Source of the DNA: a virus
DNA length: 26,162 nucleotides
Strand: one strand, 5' to 3'
Virus record (IMG/VR): IMGVR_UViG_3300043409_001737
Coordinates: 1 to 26,162 of that record
Part shown: positions 15,137 through 24,163 of the stretch, in pieces
Numbering within the stretch: the first letter of the stretch is position 1
Layout of the letters: the number at the start of each line of letters is the position of its first letter
The notes under the pieces: model-generated
Seen by the model: the letters and a program-made list of their open reading frames with translations, nothing else
The model's database searches: none
What the model was told of the DNA's origin: nothing
Translations under genes and position numbers: made by a program

Positions 15137-15144
15137 ATATTTAT
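15137..15144 (+). promoter_or_regulatory. ATATTTAT late-promoter-like motif
   Basis: 22 bases before the ATG at 15159; a TATAAATA occurs at 15146-15153. Confidence 0.5.
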
Positions 15145-15158
15145 TTATAAATAATAAT

Positions 15159-15482
15159 ATGGGAACAACTTATTTAACTGGAACATATTCCGTAATTCAT
15201 ACGAATACTACTGCAGACTTCGACAATTATGTTTATAGTGCCGTATACTTTAATAGTAATGGTTCTTATACAATCAATAACGCATCAGTAACGGGTGTTG
15301 CAGGTAAAACATTAGATAATATAATACAACCACCTCCATTAACAACATTAAATTCTGGTTTTTTACTTTTAGGTAATTTAAAGGCTCAAGGGGTATTTCC
15401 AACTGGATTAATAACTGCAACAGGTGGTACAGAACAATATCAATTTGTGAACATAATAACAGGTTTACCAACTAACGGATAA
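15159..15482 (+). CDS. Probable small beta-rich virion protein
   Basis: 107 residues, unusually rich in Thr, Asn, Gly and Tyr and almost free of Lys, unlike its neighbours. Strand-like segments (TYLTGTYSVIHTNTTADFDN, SYTINNASVTGVAGKTLD) suggest a beta structure, as in decoration, fibre-tip or spike proteins. It has its own late-type motif and stands alone before an acidic protein gene, consistent with high expression. No family recognised; the virion role is inferred from composition and place. Confidence 0.65.
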   Translation: MGTTYLTGTYSVIHTNTTADFDNYVYSAVYFNSNGSYTINNASVTGVAGKTLDNIIQPPPLTTLNSGFLLLGNLKAQGVFPTGLITATGGTEQYQFVNIITGLPTNG

Positions 15483-15501
15483 AATAAATAAAAAAAATAA
15501 A

Positions 15502-17211
15502 ATGGGAAAATACGTAAATCCAAAAACATTAAAAGGTCAAGACAAACTAAATAGAATGTTAGACCTTATGGGTAAAATGAATACTTTAAATGAAAGTAAA
15601 TCATTTTCTGAATTAGAATTAATAAAAAGAGGCCCAAATGGGATAGTATATGGTATAATTAGAGAAAATCATGATTACTTCATTAAAACATCTAATAAAC
15701 AATCAGGTAAATTTTTAGCTGAGAATTTTAGTTATATTGGTGGACTTCAAAATAAATACGATGAGAGATATCACTCATACTCTGAGGCATTAAAACAACT
15801 TAACCTTAAATTTGATATGTTAAATGAATCTTATGGTATTAAGAGAAATACTAACATATTTGAGTCAGATGGTAACGCAATTGCAGGTGGTGCTGGATTT
15901 GGTTTCGTATTAGAGGATGAAAAAGAAGAAATCATTTCTGATGAGGAAAAAAAAGTTATTAAGGTAGATGCACCTAAAAGTGAATCACCTGAGACTCCTG
16001 TTGAGGATGAGGTTGAGAACGAAGATCCTGAAGTTGATATGGGTGGAGATATTGCCGATGTGGATTTTGGTGATGAGGATGAGGAATCTGAAGATGAAGA
16101 AGGTGGTGATGATATCACAAAAAAAATACAGAAATTAACTGGTAAGATAGGTCAAATGTTAAGAGATAAAGAGGAAGTTGATCCTGAATTGGAGAAATAC
16201 GTTATTAACTCAATTATTTCTGCATTACATTTAGATGAAATGGATGAAAATGATAAAGAAGACATCATTTCAAAAATAGAAGGAGAAGAAGAATCTGAAG
16301 AGGGGGAAGAAGGAGAAGAACCTGCTGAAACAGAAGTAAGTCCAGAAACAGAAGAACCTGCTGAAACGGAGGCAAGTCCAGAAGGAGAAGAATTATCAGA
16401 AGAAGTGTCTAAATCTAAAAAACCTTTAGAGATTACACCTGATATGATTGCAATGTTATTGAAAAATGGTGAATGTAATTGTTCAGGACATAAATTAGTT
16501 TACAAACCAAAAGAAACTAAGAATGAAAGTAGAGTTTTCTCTAAAAAAAGAATTATGGAATCTTTTCTAACGGACGCAACTAAAAAGTCACTTAAAAAAG
16601 TTTTAAAAGAAAATAGACAAATTTGTGAAAATTGTATGGGTGCGGGTTGTGATAATTGTTCAGATGATAATTATGATAGAACTAACTATATGGTAGATGA
16701 AGAAAGATTTACTGATGGTAGAAAAAAGATAGATAGAGCAAAACCTTACGGTAAGATAACTTCTGCGGATTTTGAAGCATTAAGAAGTGGTAAAAAAACT
16801 GAGGGAAGAAGAGATAGAAGAAGAGGTATAATGGGTGAAGACGATATGACTATGATGGACGCAGTTCAGACAGGACAAGGATATTTACCAACAGGTGATT
16901 TAGATAGAGATTTTGATAGAATCCCTAATCGTTTAGATATGGATAATAATTCAGATGGTAATTTAGATTTTACTTCAAATTCCGACAGATTTAATAGGGG
17001 AAGAACTAATGACGATTTTATCGAATTAGATATCGATTTCTTAAGAAGTAATAATCCAGTTAAAAACCCAGAAATTGAAAAACCTATAACTAAACCAGGA
17101 ACAGGTACGGATTGGGATAGAATCAAAAGACCTAAAGTTATTCCTAAACCTAAGGCGATGGGAGACGAAATGGCAAAACCTTCATTTAGAAGAAGAGGAA
17201 TGTTTAGATAA
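15502..17211 (+). CDS. Large acidic protein with Cys cluster and Ca-binding-like repeat
   Basis: 569 residues in distinct zones. 1-110: Lys/Leu-rich, with T-L-N-E-S (28-32) and M-L-N-E-S (106-110) sites. 137-305: very acidic low complexity (DEDEESEDEEGGDD, EEGEEGEEPAETE). 375-386: CENCMGAGCDNC, a CxxC-x-G-x-GCxxC cluster like half of a DnaJ zinc finger; ECNCSGH at 324-330 adds more ligands. 465-492: DLDRDFDRIPNRLDMD then NNSDGNLDF, like a thrombospondin type-3 Ca-binding repeat. The C-terminus is basic (SFRRRGMFR). A strongly acidic protein near the head genes could be a prohead core/scaffold protein, as T4 gp22 is, but no sequence relation was seen. Its stop overlaps the next start (TAATG). 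Confidence 0.75.
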   Translation: MGKYVNPKTLKGQDKLNRMLDLMGKMNTLNESKSFSELELIKRGPNGIVYGIIRENHDYFIKTSNKQSGKFLAENFSYIGGLQNKYDERYHSYSEALKQLNLKFDMLNESYGIKRNTNIFESDGNAIAGGAGFGFVLEDEKEEIISDEEKKVIKVDAPKSESPETPVEDEVENEDPEVDMGGDIADVDFGDEDEESEDEEGGDDITKKIQKLTGKIGQMLRDKEEVDPELEKYVINSIISALHLDEMDENDKEDIISKIEGEEESEEGEEGEEPAETEVSPETEEPAETEASPEGEELSEEVSKSKKPLEITPDMIAMLLKNGECNCSGHKLVYKPKETKNESRVFSKKRIMESFLTDATKKSLKKVLKENRQICENCMGAGCDNCSDDNYDRTNYMVDEERFTDGRKKIDRAKPYGKITSADFEALRSGKKTEGRRDRRRGIMGEDDMTMMDAVQTGQGYLPTGDLDRDFDRIPNRLDMDNNSDGNLDFTSNSDRFNRGRTNDDFIELDIDFLRSNNPVKNPEIEKPITKPGTGTDWDRIKRPKVIPKPKAMGDEMAKPSFRRRGMFR

Positions 17212-17609
17212 TGTATTTAGTATATATTAATAAAATTGGTCAAAACTGGAAGGGGAACTACATTTATGAGTTCCTCTTTTCTGATATTTTAACCGATATT
17301 GATGGTGATGGTTGGGATTCATATCCTTCATCAGGAAATCCTGAACCACCAGAAAATAAATTTATTAAAAAATCTGGATCATTAACTACTACTTTAAAAT
17401 TAGATTTAGTACAGGAATCAGATTCTTTCGCTATGTGGGACGCAGTTGACGGCATTATCGCATTGGGTTGGGAGAATATGGAAAATTATGATGAGTATCC
17501 TGAAAAAAGATTATTCTTTACTTTTGGTGAAGAATTTAATTCTGTTGAGGATAAACTTTACGAAAAAGATTTAGTTATTAGATATGATAAAGAAATAATT
17601 AATACATAA
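17211..17609 (+). CDS. Unknown protein of the virion block
   Basis: 132 residues starting at TAATG, sharing one base with the previous stop, so translation is probably coupled. Acidic with aromatic patches (NYIYEFLFSDI, WDAVDGIIALGWENM) and a Gly/Pro turn (SSGNPEPPENK). No domain recognised. The coupling suggests it works with, or at a fixed ratio to, the acidic protein. Confidence 0.7.
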   Translation: MYLVYINKIGQNWKGNYIYEFLFSDILTDIDGDGWDSYPSSGNPEPPENKFIKKSGSLTTTLKLDLVQESDSFAMWDAVDGIIALGWENMENYDEYPEKRLFFTFGEEFNSVEDKLYEKDLVIRYDKEIINT

Positions 17610-17620
17610 AAGAAATAGAT

Positions 17621-18259
17621 ATGGGAAATAAAATTAAAATTTATGAATCAGAAATTAAAAGAGCGGTAAGACGTAAACTAATGGAAAGATTTGTTGATGA
17701 GGCAGAACAAATGACTGTTTATGATCAAGACGAATTTAATAAGTCTTTTGATAAATTAAAGGGTCCTTATGGTGTTAGAGGTGAGGATGGTAAAATACGT
17801 TCTGTAACTGTTAATGAAGAAGATGAGAGTGAAATAAATAATAAAAATATGTATATTTTAGATGGTTCTTTTACTATCATAAAAGTTGATAAAGAAAGTA
17901 GACCTTTTGGGAACTGGCAGACGGATAATTCTACATATTTTAAAGTAAATGCGGGAACACAACTTAACTCAATAACAAAAGGAACTGTTATAAAGATAGG
18001 TGGTAGTGACTCAACTGAAGGTAAATTTTATGGAAATTCTATTACGGTTGGGGGGGAAGAGGGATACCCAAATACTTTTTATGCACATATTAGTGACATT
18101 GAGGTTTCTGTAGGACAAAAAGTGGGATTAGGTACTCCGTTAGCTAAAGTGTCTGATTGGGACGATAACCCAAATTTAACCCATACTACGGTTAGTTTAA
18201 ATAACGGAGAAAAAATAAATTCACTTATTAATACCAATACAGGTAAAATTATTAGTTAA
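17621..18259 (+). CDS. Degenerate M23 (LytM-like) protein with N-terminal tag
   Basis: 212 residues. Residues 1-23 (KIKIYESEIKRAVRRKLME) are a variant tag ending in L-M-E. Residues about 105-205 follow the M23 peptidase fold: AGTQLNSITKGTVIKI, the small strand YGNSITVGG, FYAHISDIEVSVGQKVGLGT and LTHTTVSLNNG in the place of H-x-H-F-E. The zinc ligands look incomplete: the first motif (normally H-x3-D) reads STYFKVN, and the second His of H-x-H is Thr. So it is probably not an active endopeptidase; it may bind peptidoglycan or be structural, as inactive LytM domains are elsewhere. Start chosen 11 bases after the previous stop. Confidence 0.75.
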   Translation: MGNKIKIYESEIKRAVRRKLMERFVDEAEQMTVYDQDEFNKSFDKLKGPYGVRGEDGKIRSVTVNEEDESEINNKNMYILDGSFTIIKVDKESRPFGNWQTDNSTYFKVNAGTQLNSITKGTVIKIGGSDSTEGKFYGNSITVGGEEGYPNTFYAHISDIEVSVGQKVGLGTPLAKVSDWDDNPNLTHTTVSLNNGEKINSLINTNTGKIIS

Positions 18260-18261
18260 AT

Positions 18262-18936
18262 ATGAAAAAAATAGATATTATTAACGAAGTTTATAGTGAA
18301 AAACAAAGAAGATGGGCATGTGATCAAATGGATGCACCTAAATCTGAAAGAGAAATATCTAAAAAGGATGCTACTGAAATGTGTAAAGACGTTAAACAAT
18401 CTAAAAAGAAGAACGAAATTGTAAAACCTAAAATGAAAAAAAAGGACTTAGTAGAATACATTAACACTAAAATTTCTTTAAAAGAAAATGGTGAAGTTTT
18501 TATTGTAACTGAAATACCATCAGTAGATAAAAGAGAAATATTTAGATTCTTCGAACAGTTAAGACAAAGTGGTGTTATTAATATGTTTGGTTCGTCTCCA
18601 ATACTGAATTGGACAAAGGATGACTTACATAGATGGTTATATGGTATGGGTAAAGATCCTGAATCTATGGAATCTGAAATAGAAGAGTTAGAGGATGATA
18701 ACGAAGAGGGTGAAAATGATTCTGAAATAGAATTGTTACAAAGTCAATTAGAACCTATTAAGTATTTATTAGATAACAAAAATAATGTAAGAGATATTTT
18801 AGTTAGGGGTGCAATGACAAGATTAGAAAACAGAGGTGAAGAAGATCCTGATTTATCAAAAGTTCAGAGAGTTTTCGAATCTTTGGCTAAAGAATGTTTT
18901 AAAATGTGGACAACGGCATTATACGGAAATAGATAA
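18262..18936 (+). CDS. Unknown protein with SEKQRRWAC motif
   Basis: 224 residues. It begins MKKIDIINEVYSEKQRRWAC; the SEKQRRWACDQMDAP...SKKDATEMCKDV stretch (about 12-45) is a motif I recall from other phage proteins, with paired Cys (20, 41), function unknown. The centre (60-130) looks alpha/beta with DKREIFRFFEQLRQSG; 140-155 is acidic; the rest is helical. Starts 2 bases after the M23-like gene. I-I-N-E near the N-terminus resembles the tag of its neighbours. Confidence 0.7.
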   Translation: MKKIDIINEVYSEKQRRWACDQMDAPKSEREISKKDATEMCKDVKQSKKKNEIVKPKMKKKDLVEYINTKISLKENGEVFIVTEIPSVDKREIFRFFEQLRQSGVINMFGSSPILNWTKDDLHRWLYGMGKDPESMESEIEELEDDNEEGENDSEIELLQSQLEPIKYLLDNKNNVRDILVRGAMTRLENRGEEDPDLSKVQRVFESLAKECFKMWTTALYGNR

Positions 18937-18947
18937 AAATAAATATT

Positions 18948-20363
18948 ATGAAAAGAAAAAATATAATTAACGAAGTAACTAAAAGAGTTCTTTCTGAAAA
19001 AGTTAGAATTAAAAGAATAAGTGAGGCAGTAGAATACGATCCTGAACATCCAGAAAGAATGCACCCAGGATTAGAAAGAAGTCTTAGTAGTGGGGAACAT
19101 ATGTTCTCAAAAAGTAAATCTATACCTACAGGTTCTGGGTCACAAAACTATTCAGAAGCATTAGCAAGTAAAAGATTTAAGGAAATAGTTAATAAAGTTA
19201 AAAGGTATCATGGGGTAAGAAATATTACACCTAATATGTTACAAATGATGTTCCAAATAATGGGAGAAATCAGTCAAATTGAAACGAGACATAAAGAGGC
19301 TTTAGAAAGATTGGCAGTAGATATTGTATCAGAAGAGTTTGATATTCCTGAACAAATGTTGGAGGCTACTTTAACACCTCCAGGTTCTCCTTTGAGTCAC
19401 GAATCCGATGAAGAGGATGAAGATGATGAAACACCTCAAATGGAGATGCCTAAAAAACCAAAAAGTGCTCAAAGAATGGAGGAGCTGGAATTAGAGGTTG
19501 ACAAAAGAAAAGTTATAAATGCGTTAATGCAGGGAGCGGCTAAAAAAGGACACTATATATTCCATATGGTTGCCGATGAATTAGATGCATTGGATCCTAG
19601 ATTAATGGGGTTATATGGTAAATTAATGTCTTTAGCAGATTTCCAATATTGGGTGATACCTGATACAATGATGACTGGTCAAGTCGGTGGTGTTGAAAAA
19701 ATAGAATGGAGAAAGGCGGAAAAACCAGAAAATAAGGATGAAGAAGAAGATATGGAAGACATCAATATAGAAGAAGGAGATGATATGCCTGTTGTGGTTG
19801 CTAAGGCTTGGATTTTCCCACTATTAGTACATGAATTAATTAAAGGAGCTTTAGAATTATCCGCAATTAATTGGGCGGATGGTCATTTAGACTTTGATGA
19901 ACAAAAAGAAGTAATGTCTAAGGCGGATACAGATGAAGGTGAAATATGGGGTATGAGATTAGGACCTGGTATGTGGGAAAAATTCTTAGATTGCGTTGGT
20001 GATGAGAATTACGATATTAAACAATGGTTGTTTAGAGAATTAACTAAATTACCTGCACAACAATTTCATGATTTTATGAAAGAAATTTTATCAGGAAGTC
20101 AAAAATGTAAAGAAGTTATAGATACTTTAAAAGAATTACATAAAGAAGATAGTGGTGATAGTTTATCTGATATGTTTGATGAAACGGGTTATGATGATAT
20201 GGGAGACATTTTAGATAATTTAGGTGAAGAACCTGAAACTGAAGAAGAACCTTCTGAGGTTGACTATTCCAAAATGAGTAAAAGAGATATCGAAGAATTA
20301 ATTAATGACGCATTAGATTCAGGTGATTTTGACCTTGTAGAAAAATTACATAAATATATGTAA
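18948..20363 (+). CDS. Tagged, acidic virion-block protein
   Basis: 471 residues. The N-terminus (KNIINEVTKRVLSEKVRIKR then ISEAVE) holds two candidate protease sites, L-S-E and I-S-E before Ala, the latter very close to the T4 prohead-protease consensus. There are two acidic linkers (about 152-162 SDEEDEDDE and 258-280) and a conserved-looking core with FPLLVHELIKGALELSAINW (about 290-312), WGMRLGPGMWEKF and YDIKQWLFRELTKL. The C-terminus is acidic and helical. I know no function. Size, acidity and place before terminase suggest a head or neck component. Followed by a strong terminator. Confidence 0.75.
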   Translation: MKRKNIINEVTKRVLSEKVRIKRISEAVEYDPEHPERMHPGLERSLSSGEHMFSKSKSIPTGSGSQNYSEALASKRFKEIVNKVKRYHGVRNITPNMLQMMFQIMGEISQIETRHKEALERLAVDIVSEEFDIPEQMLEATLTPPGSPLSHESDEEDEDDETPQMEMPKKPKSAQRMEELELEVDKRKVINALMQGAAKKGHYIFHMVADELDALDPRLMGLYGKLMSLADFQYWVIPDTMMTGQVGGVEKIEWRKAEKPENKDEEEDMEDINIEEGDDMPVVVAKAWIFPLLVHELIKGALELSAINWADGHLDFDEQKEVMSKADTDEGEIWGMRLGPGMWEKFLDCVGDENYDIKQWLFRELTKLPAQQFHDFMKEILSGSQKCKEVIDTLKELHKEDSGDSLSDMFDETGYDDMGDILDNLGEEPETEEEPSEVDYSKMSKRDIEELINDALDSGDFDLVEKLHKYM

Positions 20364-20385
20364 GAAATATATAAAAACAAAATTG

Positions 20386-20411
20386 ATCCCACCTATGTGG
20401 GATTTTTTTTT
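20386..20411 (+). terminator. Rho-independent terminator
   Basis: Perfect 7-bp stem ATCCCAC / GTGGGAT with a 4-base CTAT loop, followed by a run of eight T, 22 bases after the preceding stop. Confidence 0.92.
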
Positions 20412-20419
20412 ATCCGTTA

Positions 20420-20427
20420 ATATTTAT
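20420..20427 (+). promoter_or_regulatory. ATATTTAT late-promoter-like motif
   Basis: Lies between the terminator and the ATG at 20434, only 14 bases upstream of it (the shortest spacing here). A terminator followed at once by this motif supports a promoter role. Confidence 0.55.
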
Positions 20428-20433
20428 TAATAT

Positions 20434-21471
20434 ATGAAAAATATCATAAGAAAAATACTAAAAGAAAGTGCGGAACAACCCAAAAGACTTTTTAGGTACA
20501 TAGAACATTCTCTATCGACTTTTGATGATAACGTTGAAGAAGTTATTGAAGATTTAGAAGAAAATTTAAATTTAACTAAATTAGAATCTTATACTATATT
20601 ATTTGAATATTTTATACATATCGGAGTGGATCCATTAAAGATGACGGACTTTGATGATGTTAGTTATTATTTTGATGGTGAAGAATCAGTGAGTATTTTA
20701 ACAAATAGTGGTTGGTTAGATAAATATCTGAAGGATGGGAAAGCTTTTAGTAGAGATTTTAGGGACATAACTGAAGTTGGTGATGGTGAAAGGTTTTTAT
20801 TGAAATTAGACGATTGGGAGGAGTTTAGTTGTTTATTTGATGAACGCGACTTGCCTTCAAGAATACTACAACAAGATTCGGCAGATTTATATAGTTGGTT
20901 TGATGTGGATTATGAAAACGACATCGTAGATAATTTAGATGATAAATCAAAAAACCGTATACAAGAATACGTAAAAGAAAAGGGGTTTATCGGAAAACCT
21001 ATATCTGATAATCAATATAATATATCATTTGAGGGTGATGATACGATATTAACTGAGGAAATGGTTAATGATATAGATATATTATTAGAATTAATCGGAG
21101 AGGATGATTTGTTTTTTGATTTAAGAATTGAGTTAGAAAACGTATATAGATGGGCATATGAAAGTGCTGGTGAATCAGAAATTTTTAATAAATTAAGGTC
21201 AGAAATAGAAGGATTTTTTGGGAATAAACCTTACTGGGAAGATAATAAACTTTATTTAGATGTAACTACAGTATTTTATGATAGTTTAGTTAGATTTTTA
21301 CAATGTGAAAGTAAAATGCCTGGTAATGAGCATAATTATTTCTTAACTGTTGTTTGTGAAACTTTAGCTTGTGAAGGTGATGAATTAAAGAGTCCAGACA
21401 TGAATTATTTTTATCCCGATAGTAGAATAGTTGCTTCAGATTTTAATGAAAATGTTAGAGATAATATTTGA
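20434..21471 (+). CDS. Unknown acidic protein with short tag
   Basis: 345 residues. It begins MKNIIRKILKESAEQ, a short tag with an L-K-E site before Ser-Ala. The body is strongly acidic with many Asp, Tyr and Phe (SYYFDGEESVSILTNSGWLD, DWEEFSCLFDERDLPSR) and looks helical with repeated DD motifs. No family recognised. It ends 3 bases before the next tagged gene, so the two are co-translated. The high negative charge recalls DNA mimics, but no such family is identified. Confidence 0.7.
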   Translation: MKNIIRKILKESAEQPKRLFRYIEHSLSTFDDNVEEVIEDLEENLNLTKLESYTILFEYFIHIGVDPLKMTDFDDVSYYFDGEESVSILTNSGWLDKYLKDGKAFSRDFRDITEVGDGERFLLKLDDWEEFSCLFDERDLPSRILQQDSADLYSWFDVDYENDIVDNLDDKSKNRIQEYVKEKGFIGKPISDNQYNISFEGDDTILTEEMVNDIDILLELIGEDDLFFDLRIELENVYRWAYESAGESEIFNKLRSEIEGFFGNKPYWEDNKLYLDVTTVFYDSLVRFLQCESKMPGNEHNYFLTVVCETLACEGDELKSPDMNYFYPDSRIVASDFNENVRDNI

Positions 21472-21474
21472 TAT

Positions 21475-22326
21475 ATGAAAATAATTATAACCGAAAATCA
21501 ATATAGAAAACTATTATCTGAGAATAATGAAGATGTTATCGATGGATTCAAACAATTAGTAAAAAGGGGAAGGTTTGTACATCCAGATCATTTCTTTGAA
21601 TATTACTTTAGTGTATTTGGACATAATGATAATGATTCACTATCTGCGATAGAAAATGATGATGAATTATATGATATTTTTTTAGGAAAAATATTATCTG
21701 GGTATTTTATTAATTCATATTATAAGGGTATAAATAATATAATAAGTATTTTTGACTATGTTGTTGACAGACACTCTATTTTATTATTTAAAAATAGGAA
21801 GGATGTTATAAATAATTTTTATAAATTATTAAATTTAAAATTGAAACTACCCTACTGGTATAAAAATAATTTACTATATGAATTTATTGACGTTTCAGTT
21901 AATGATGTGGCAAAATTAATGTTTAATGAGTACCCACCAAAAGAGGCGATAAGACAATTATCAATCATAACTGATAAATTAGGTAAAAGATATAAAGAAA
22001 GGTTATTTCATGTCATTAAAAAACATGCGGAAGAAAATAATTTATTGTTGATACCAAAAGAGAAAGGATTCACTTTTAATAGGAGAGAAAATTCTATGGT
22101 TAGAGATGTAATTAATTACTTAAAAGATCCATCAGAAAAAATAAAAACAAAAACAGGTTTTTTAAGATATATTGGTTCACCTTTAGGTGGTGGACAACAT
22201 GCTACGTTTTGGAGTGCATTAATTAAGTCAGGTATTATAGAAAAAATAGGTTCAGGTAAAATCACCACCTATACTATTGGATCAAATTATGAAGAATGGG
22301 AAAAAGGTAATTTAGTTACTTTTTAA
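21475..22326 (+). CDS. Tagged protein with winged-helix-like C-terminus
   Basis: 283 residues. It opens with MKIIITENQYRKLLSEN, one of the clearest copies of the shared tag (L-S-E site at 14-16). The middle is Tyr/Phe/Ile-rich and helical. Residues about 205-275 (VRDVINYLKDPSEK, then GQHATFWSALIKSGIIEKIG and a KITTYTIG hairpin) look like a winged helix: three helices and a wing, as in DNA-binding proteins. If the tag directs packaging into the head, this could be a DNA-binding protein delivered with the genome; that is inference. Confidence 0.7.
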   Translation: MKIIITENQYRKLLSENNEDVIDGFKQLVKRGRFVHPDHFFEYYFSVFGHNDNDSLSAIENDDELYDIFLGKILSGYFINSYYKGINNIISIFDYVVDRHSILLFKNRKDVINNFYKLLNLKLKLPYWYKNNLLYEFIDVSVNDVAKLMFNEYPPKEAIRQLSIITDKLGKRYKERLFHVIKKHAEENNLLLIPKEKGFTFNRRENSMVRDVINYLKDPSEKIKTKTGFLRYIGSPLGGGQHATFWSALIKSGIIEKIGSGKITTYTIGSNYEEWEKGNLVTF

Positions 22327-22335
22327 GGGATAACC

Positions 22336-22343
22336 ATATTTAT
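22336..22343 (+). promoter_or_regulatory. ATATTTAT motif before terminase
   Basis: 21 bases before the terminase ATG at 22357, within a 30-base gap between genes. Confidence 0.5.
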
Positions 22344-22356
22344 ATAATAAAATGTT

Positions 22357-24147
22357 ATGGAAAGAGCGGAACAATTAAAAGTATATGCTCGTAGTTTAGG
22401 TGATCCAATTTACGCAATAGAAACTTTTTTAAAGACGTTTGATTTAACCCAAAGTGGTAATGTACCATTTAAATTATTTTATAAACAAAAAGAAATAATT
22501 AGATCATATGAAAAGTATAACCGTAATTTAGTAACCAAACCTCGACAGGCAGGAGTGTCAACTACTACTGCGGCATATATTGCAGTTAAATCTGGATTTG
22601 GTGATCCTGATAACCCACACAAAGTTTTAATATTAGCCAATAAACAAGCATTGGCACAAGAATTTCTTAAAAAAATTAAAGAATTTTTAGATCAGATACC
22701 TTATTGGGTTTGGGGGTTAGAAGAAGGACAAGATTATTTAGAGATTAATTCAAAAGGACATTTAAAACTAAAGTCTAATGGTTGTGAAATCAGGGCAGTT
22801 GCGACATCTAAGGATGCGTTAAGGGGTTTTACACCAACCTTTTTAGTTATGGATGAGGCAGCATTTATTGATAATGGTTCAGAGGTTTTTGGTGCCGCTT
22901 TGGCTTCATTAGGTACAGGTGGTAAAATATCATTAATTTCCACACCAAACGGTATGGATCCATTATATTATAAAACTTATGATGGGGCAAAGAAAAAAGA
23001 CAATAATTTTAATATTGTTGAGATGAAATGGTATCAAGACGTAAGATATAATAGAGGTTTATATTGGAGAAGGGGTGAAGACGAAAGAATAGAATGTAAT
23101 ACATTAGATAGGACTAGGTTAAGATGGGAATATTTAGAAAATATTTATGAAACAGATGAGTCAACCATAGAATACTATGAAGTTATGGTAAAAGATGGGT
23201 GGAAACCTTTATCCCCTTGGTATGATGAGATGTCGGCAGATATGGGGGATGCCAAAAAAATTGCACAAGAACTTGACGTTTCATTTATTGGATCAGGGGG
23301 TAATGTCGTAGAAGATGAATTTATTACTTTTCATGAGGAAAATAATGTTAGAGATCCAGAGTTTGTCGCAGAACTAGAAAAGGTTATGTGGATATGGAAA
23401 AAACCTGAAGTCGGACATAAATATATTATGGGTGTGGACGTTAGTAGGGGAGATGGTAAAGATAGTTCTACAATAGTAATACTAGACTTCAACAATTTAG
23501 AACAAGTTGCTGAGTTTCAATATAAACTACCACCTGATTTATTGGCAGAAATAGTTTATAAATATGGTAATATGTATAACGCTTATACTATTATAGATAT
23601 TACTGGTGGTATGGGGGTTGCAACAGTTTTAAAACTAATAGAAATGGATTATAAATTTTTACATTATGATGATCCAAAAAGTAGAAAATTAACTGAAAAA
23701 TATTCTAAGATAAAGTTTAAAGAAGGTGAAAAAATACCTGGATTTAATGTTGGTAATAGTAGATTACAGATGGTATCGGAATTGGAAGAACATGTAAGAG
23801 AAAATAAAACCATTATAAGATCACAAAGAATGATTTCCGAACTAAGGACATTTGTTTATAGAAATGGTAGACCAGATCATATGGATAGTTATCACGATGA
23901 TATTATTATGGCATTCGCTATGTGTATTTTTGTAGTTCAGACTTCATTTAAAAAATTAGAACAAGTTGAAAAACAAACTAAGGCGATGTTAGAGAGTTGG
24001 GTTGCAGTATCTAATAAACCCACTAATACTTTGATGAATGACGGTTATGTTAACCCATTTTATACCAATACACCTACATATCACCCAAAACAAAATAATG
24101 AATCTAATGACAGTGGTGAATTTAATTGGTTATTTGGGTTGCGATAA
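22357..24147 (+). CDS. Terminase large subunit (T4 gp17-like)
   Basis: 596 residues, the DNA-packaging motor and headful nuclease. N-terminal ATPase: Walker A KPRQAGVST (61-69), Walker B LVMDEA (163-168, catalytic Glu) and coupling motif STPNG (195-199). C-terminal RNase H-like nuclease: YIMGVDVSRGDGKDSS (Asp361), IIDITGGMG (Asp414) and HDDIIMAF (Asp514/515). Motor and nuclease residues are all present and the length is near the T4 family norm (about 600). No small terminase gene is next to it. It is followed by the portal gene, the usual order, under its own late-type motif. Confidence 0.96.
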   Translation: MERAEQLKVYARSLGDPIYAIETFLKTFDLTQSGNVPFKLFYKQKEIIRSYEKYNRNLVTKPRQAGVSTTTAAYIAVKSGFGDPDNPHKVLILANKQALAQEFLKKIKEFLDQIPYWVWGLEEGQDYLEINSKGHLKLKSNGCEIRAVATSKDALRGFTPTFLVMDEAAFIDNGSEVFGAALASLGTGGKISLISTPNGMDPLYYKTYDGAKKKDNNFNIVEMKWYQDVRYNRGLYWRRGEDERIECNTLDRTRLRWEYLENIYETDESTIEYYEVMVKDGWKPLSPWYDEMSADMGDAKKIAQELDVSFIGSGGNVVEDEFITFHEENNVRDPEFVAELEKVMWIWKKPEVGHKYIMGVDVSRGDGKDSSTIVILDFNNLEQVAEFQYKLPPDLLAEIVYKYGNMYNAYTIIDITGGMGVATVLKLIEMDYKFLHYDDPKSRKLTEKYSKIKFKEGEKIPGFNVGNSRLQMVSELEEHVRENKTIIRSQRMISELRTFVYRNGRPDHMDSYHDDIIMAFAMCIFVVQTSFKKLEQVEKQTKAMLESWVAVSNKPTNTLMNDGYVNPFYTNTPTYHPKQNNESNDSGEFNWLFGLR

Positions 24148-24163
24148 CATTTAATTTTTTAAG

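Noticed and set aside
15831-16118. Leftward Ser-rich open frame
   Set aside because: It is the reverse complement of the acidic Asp/Glu tract of the 569-residue protein; the Ser runs are an artefact of GAT/GAA codons.
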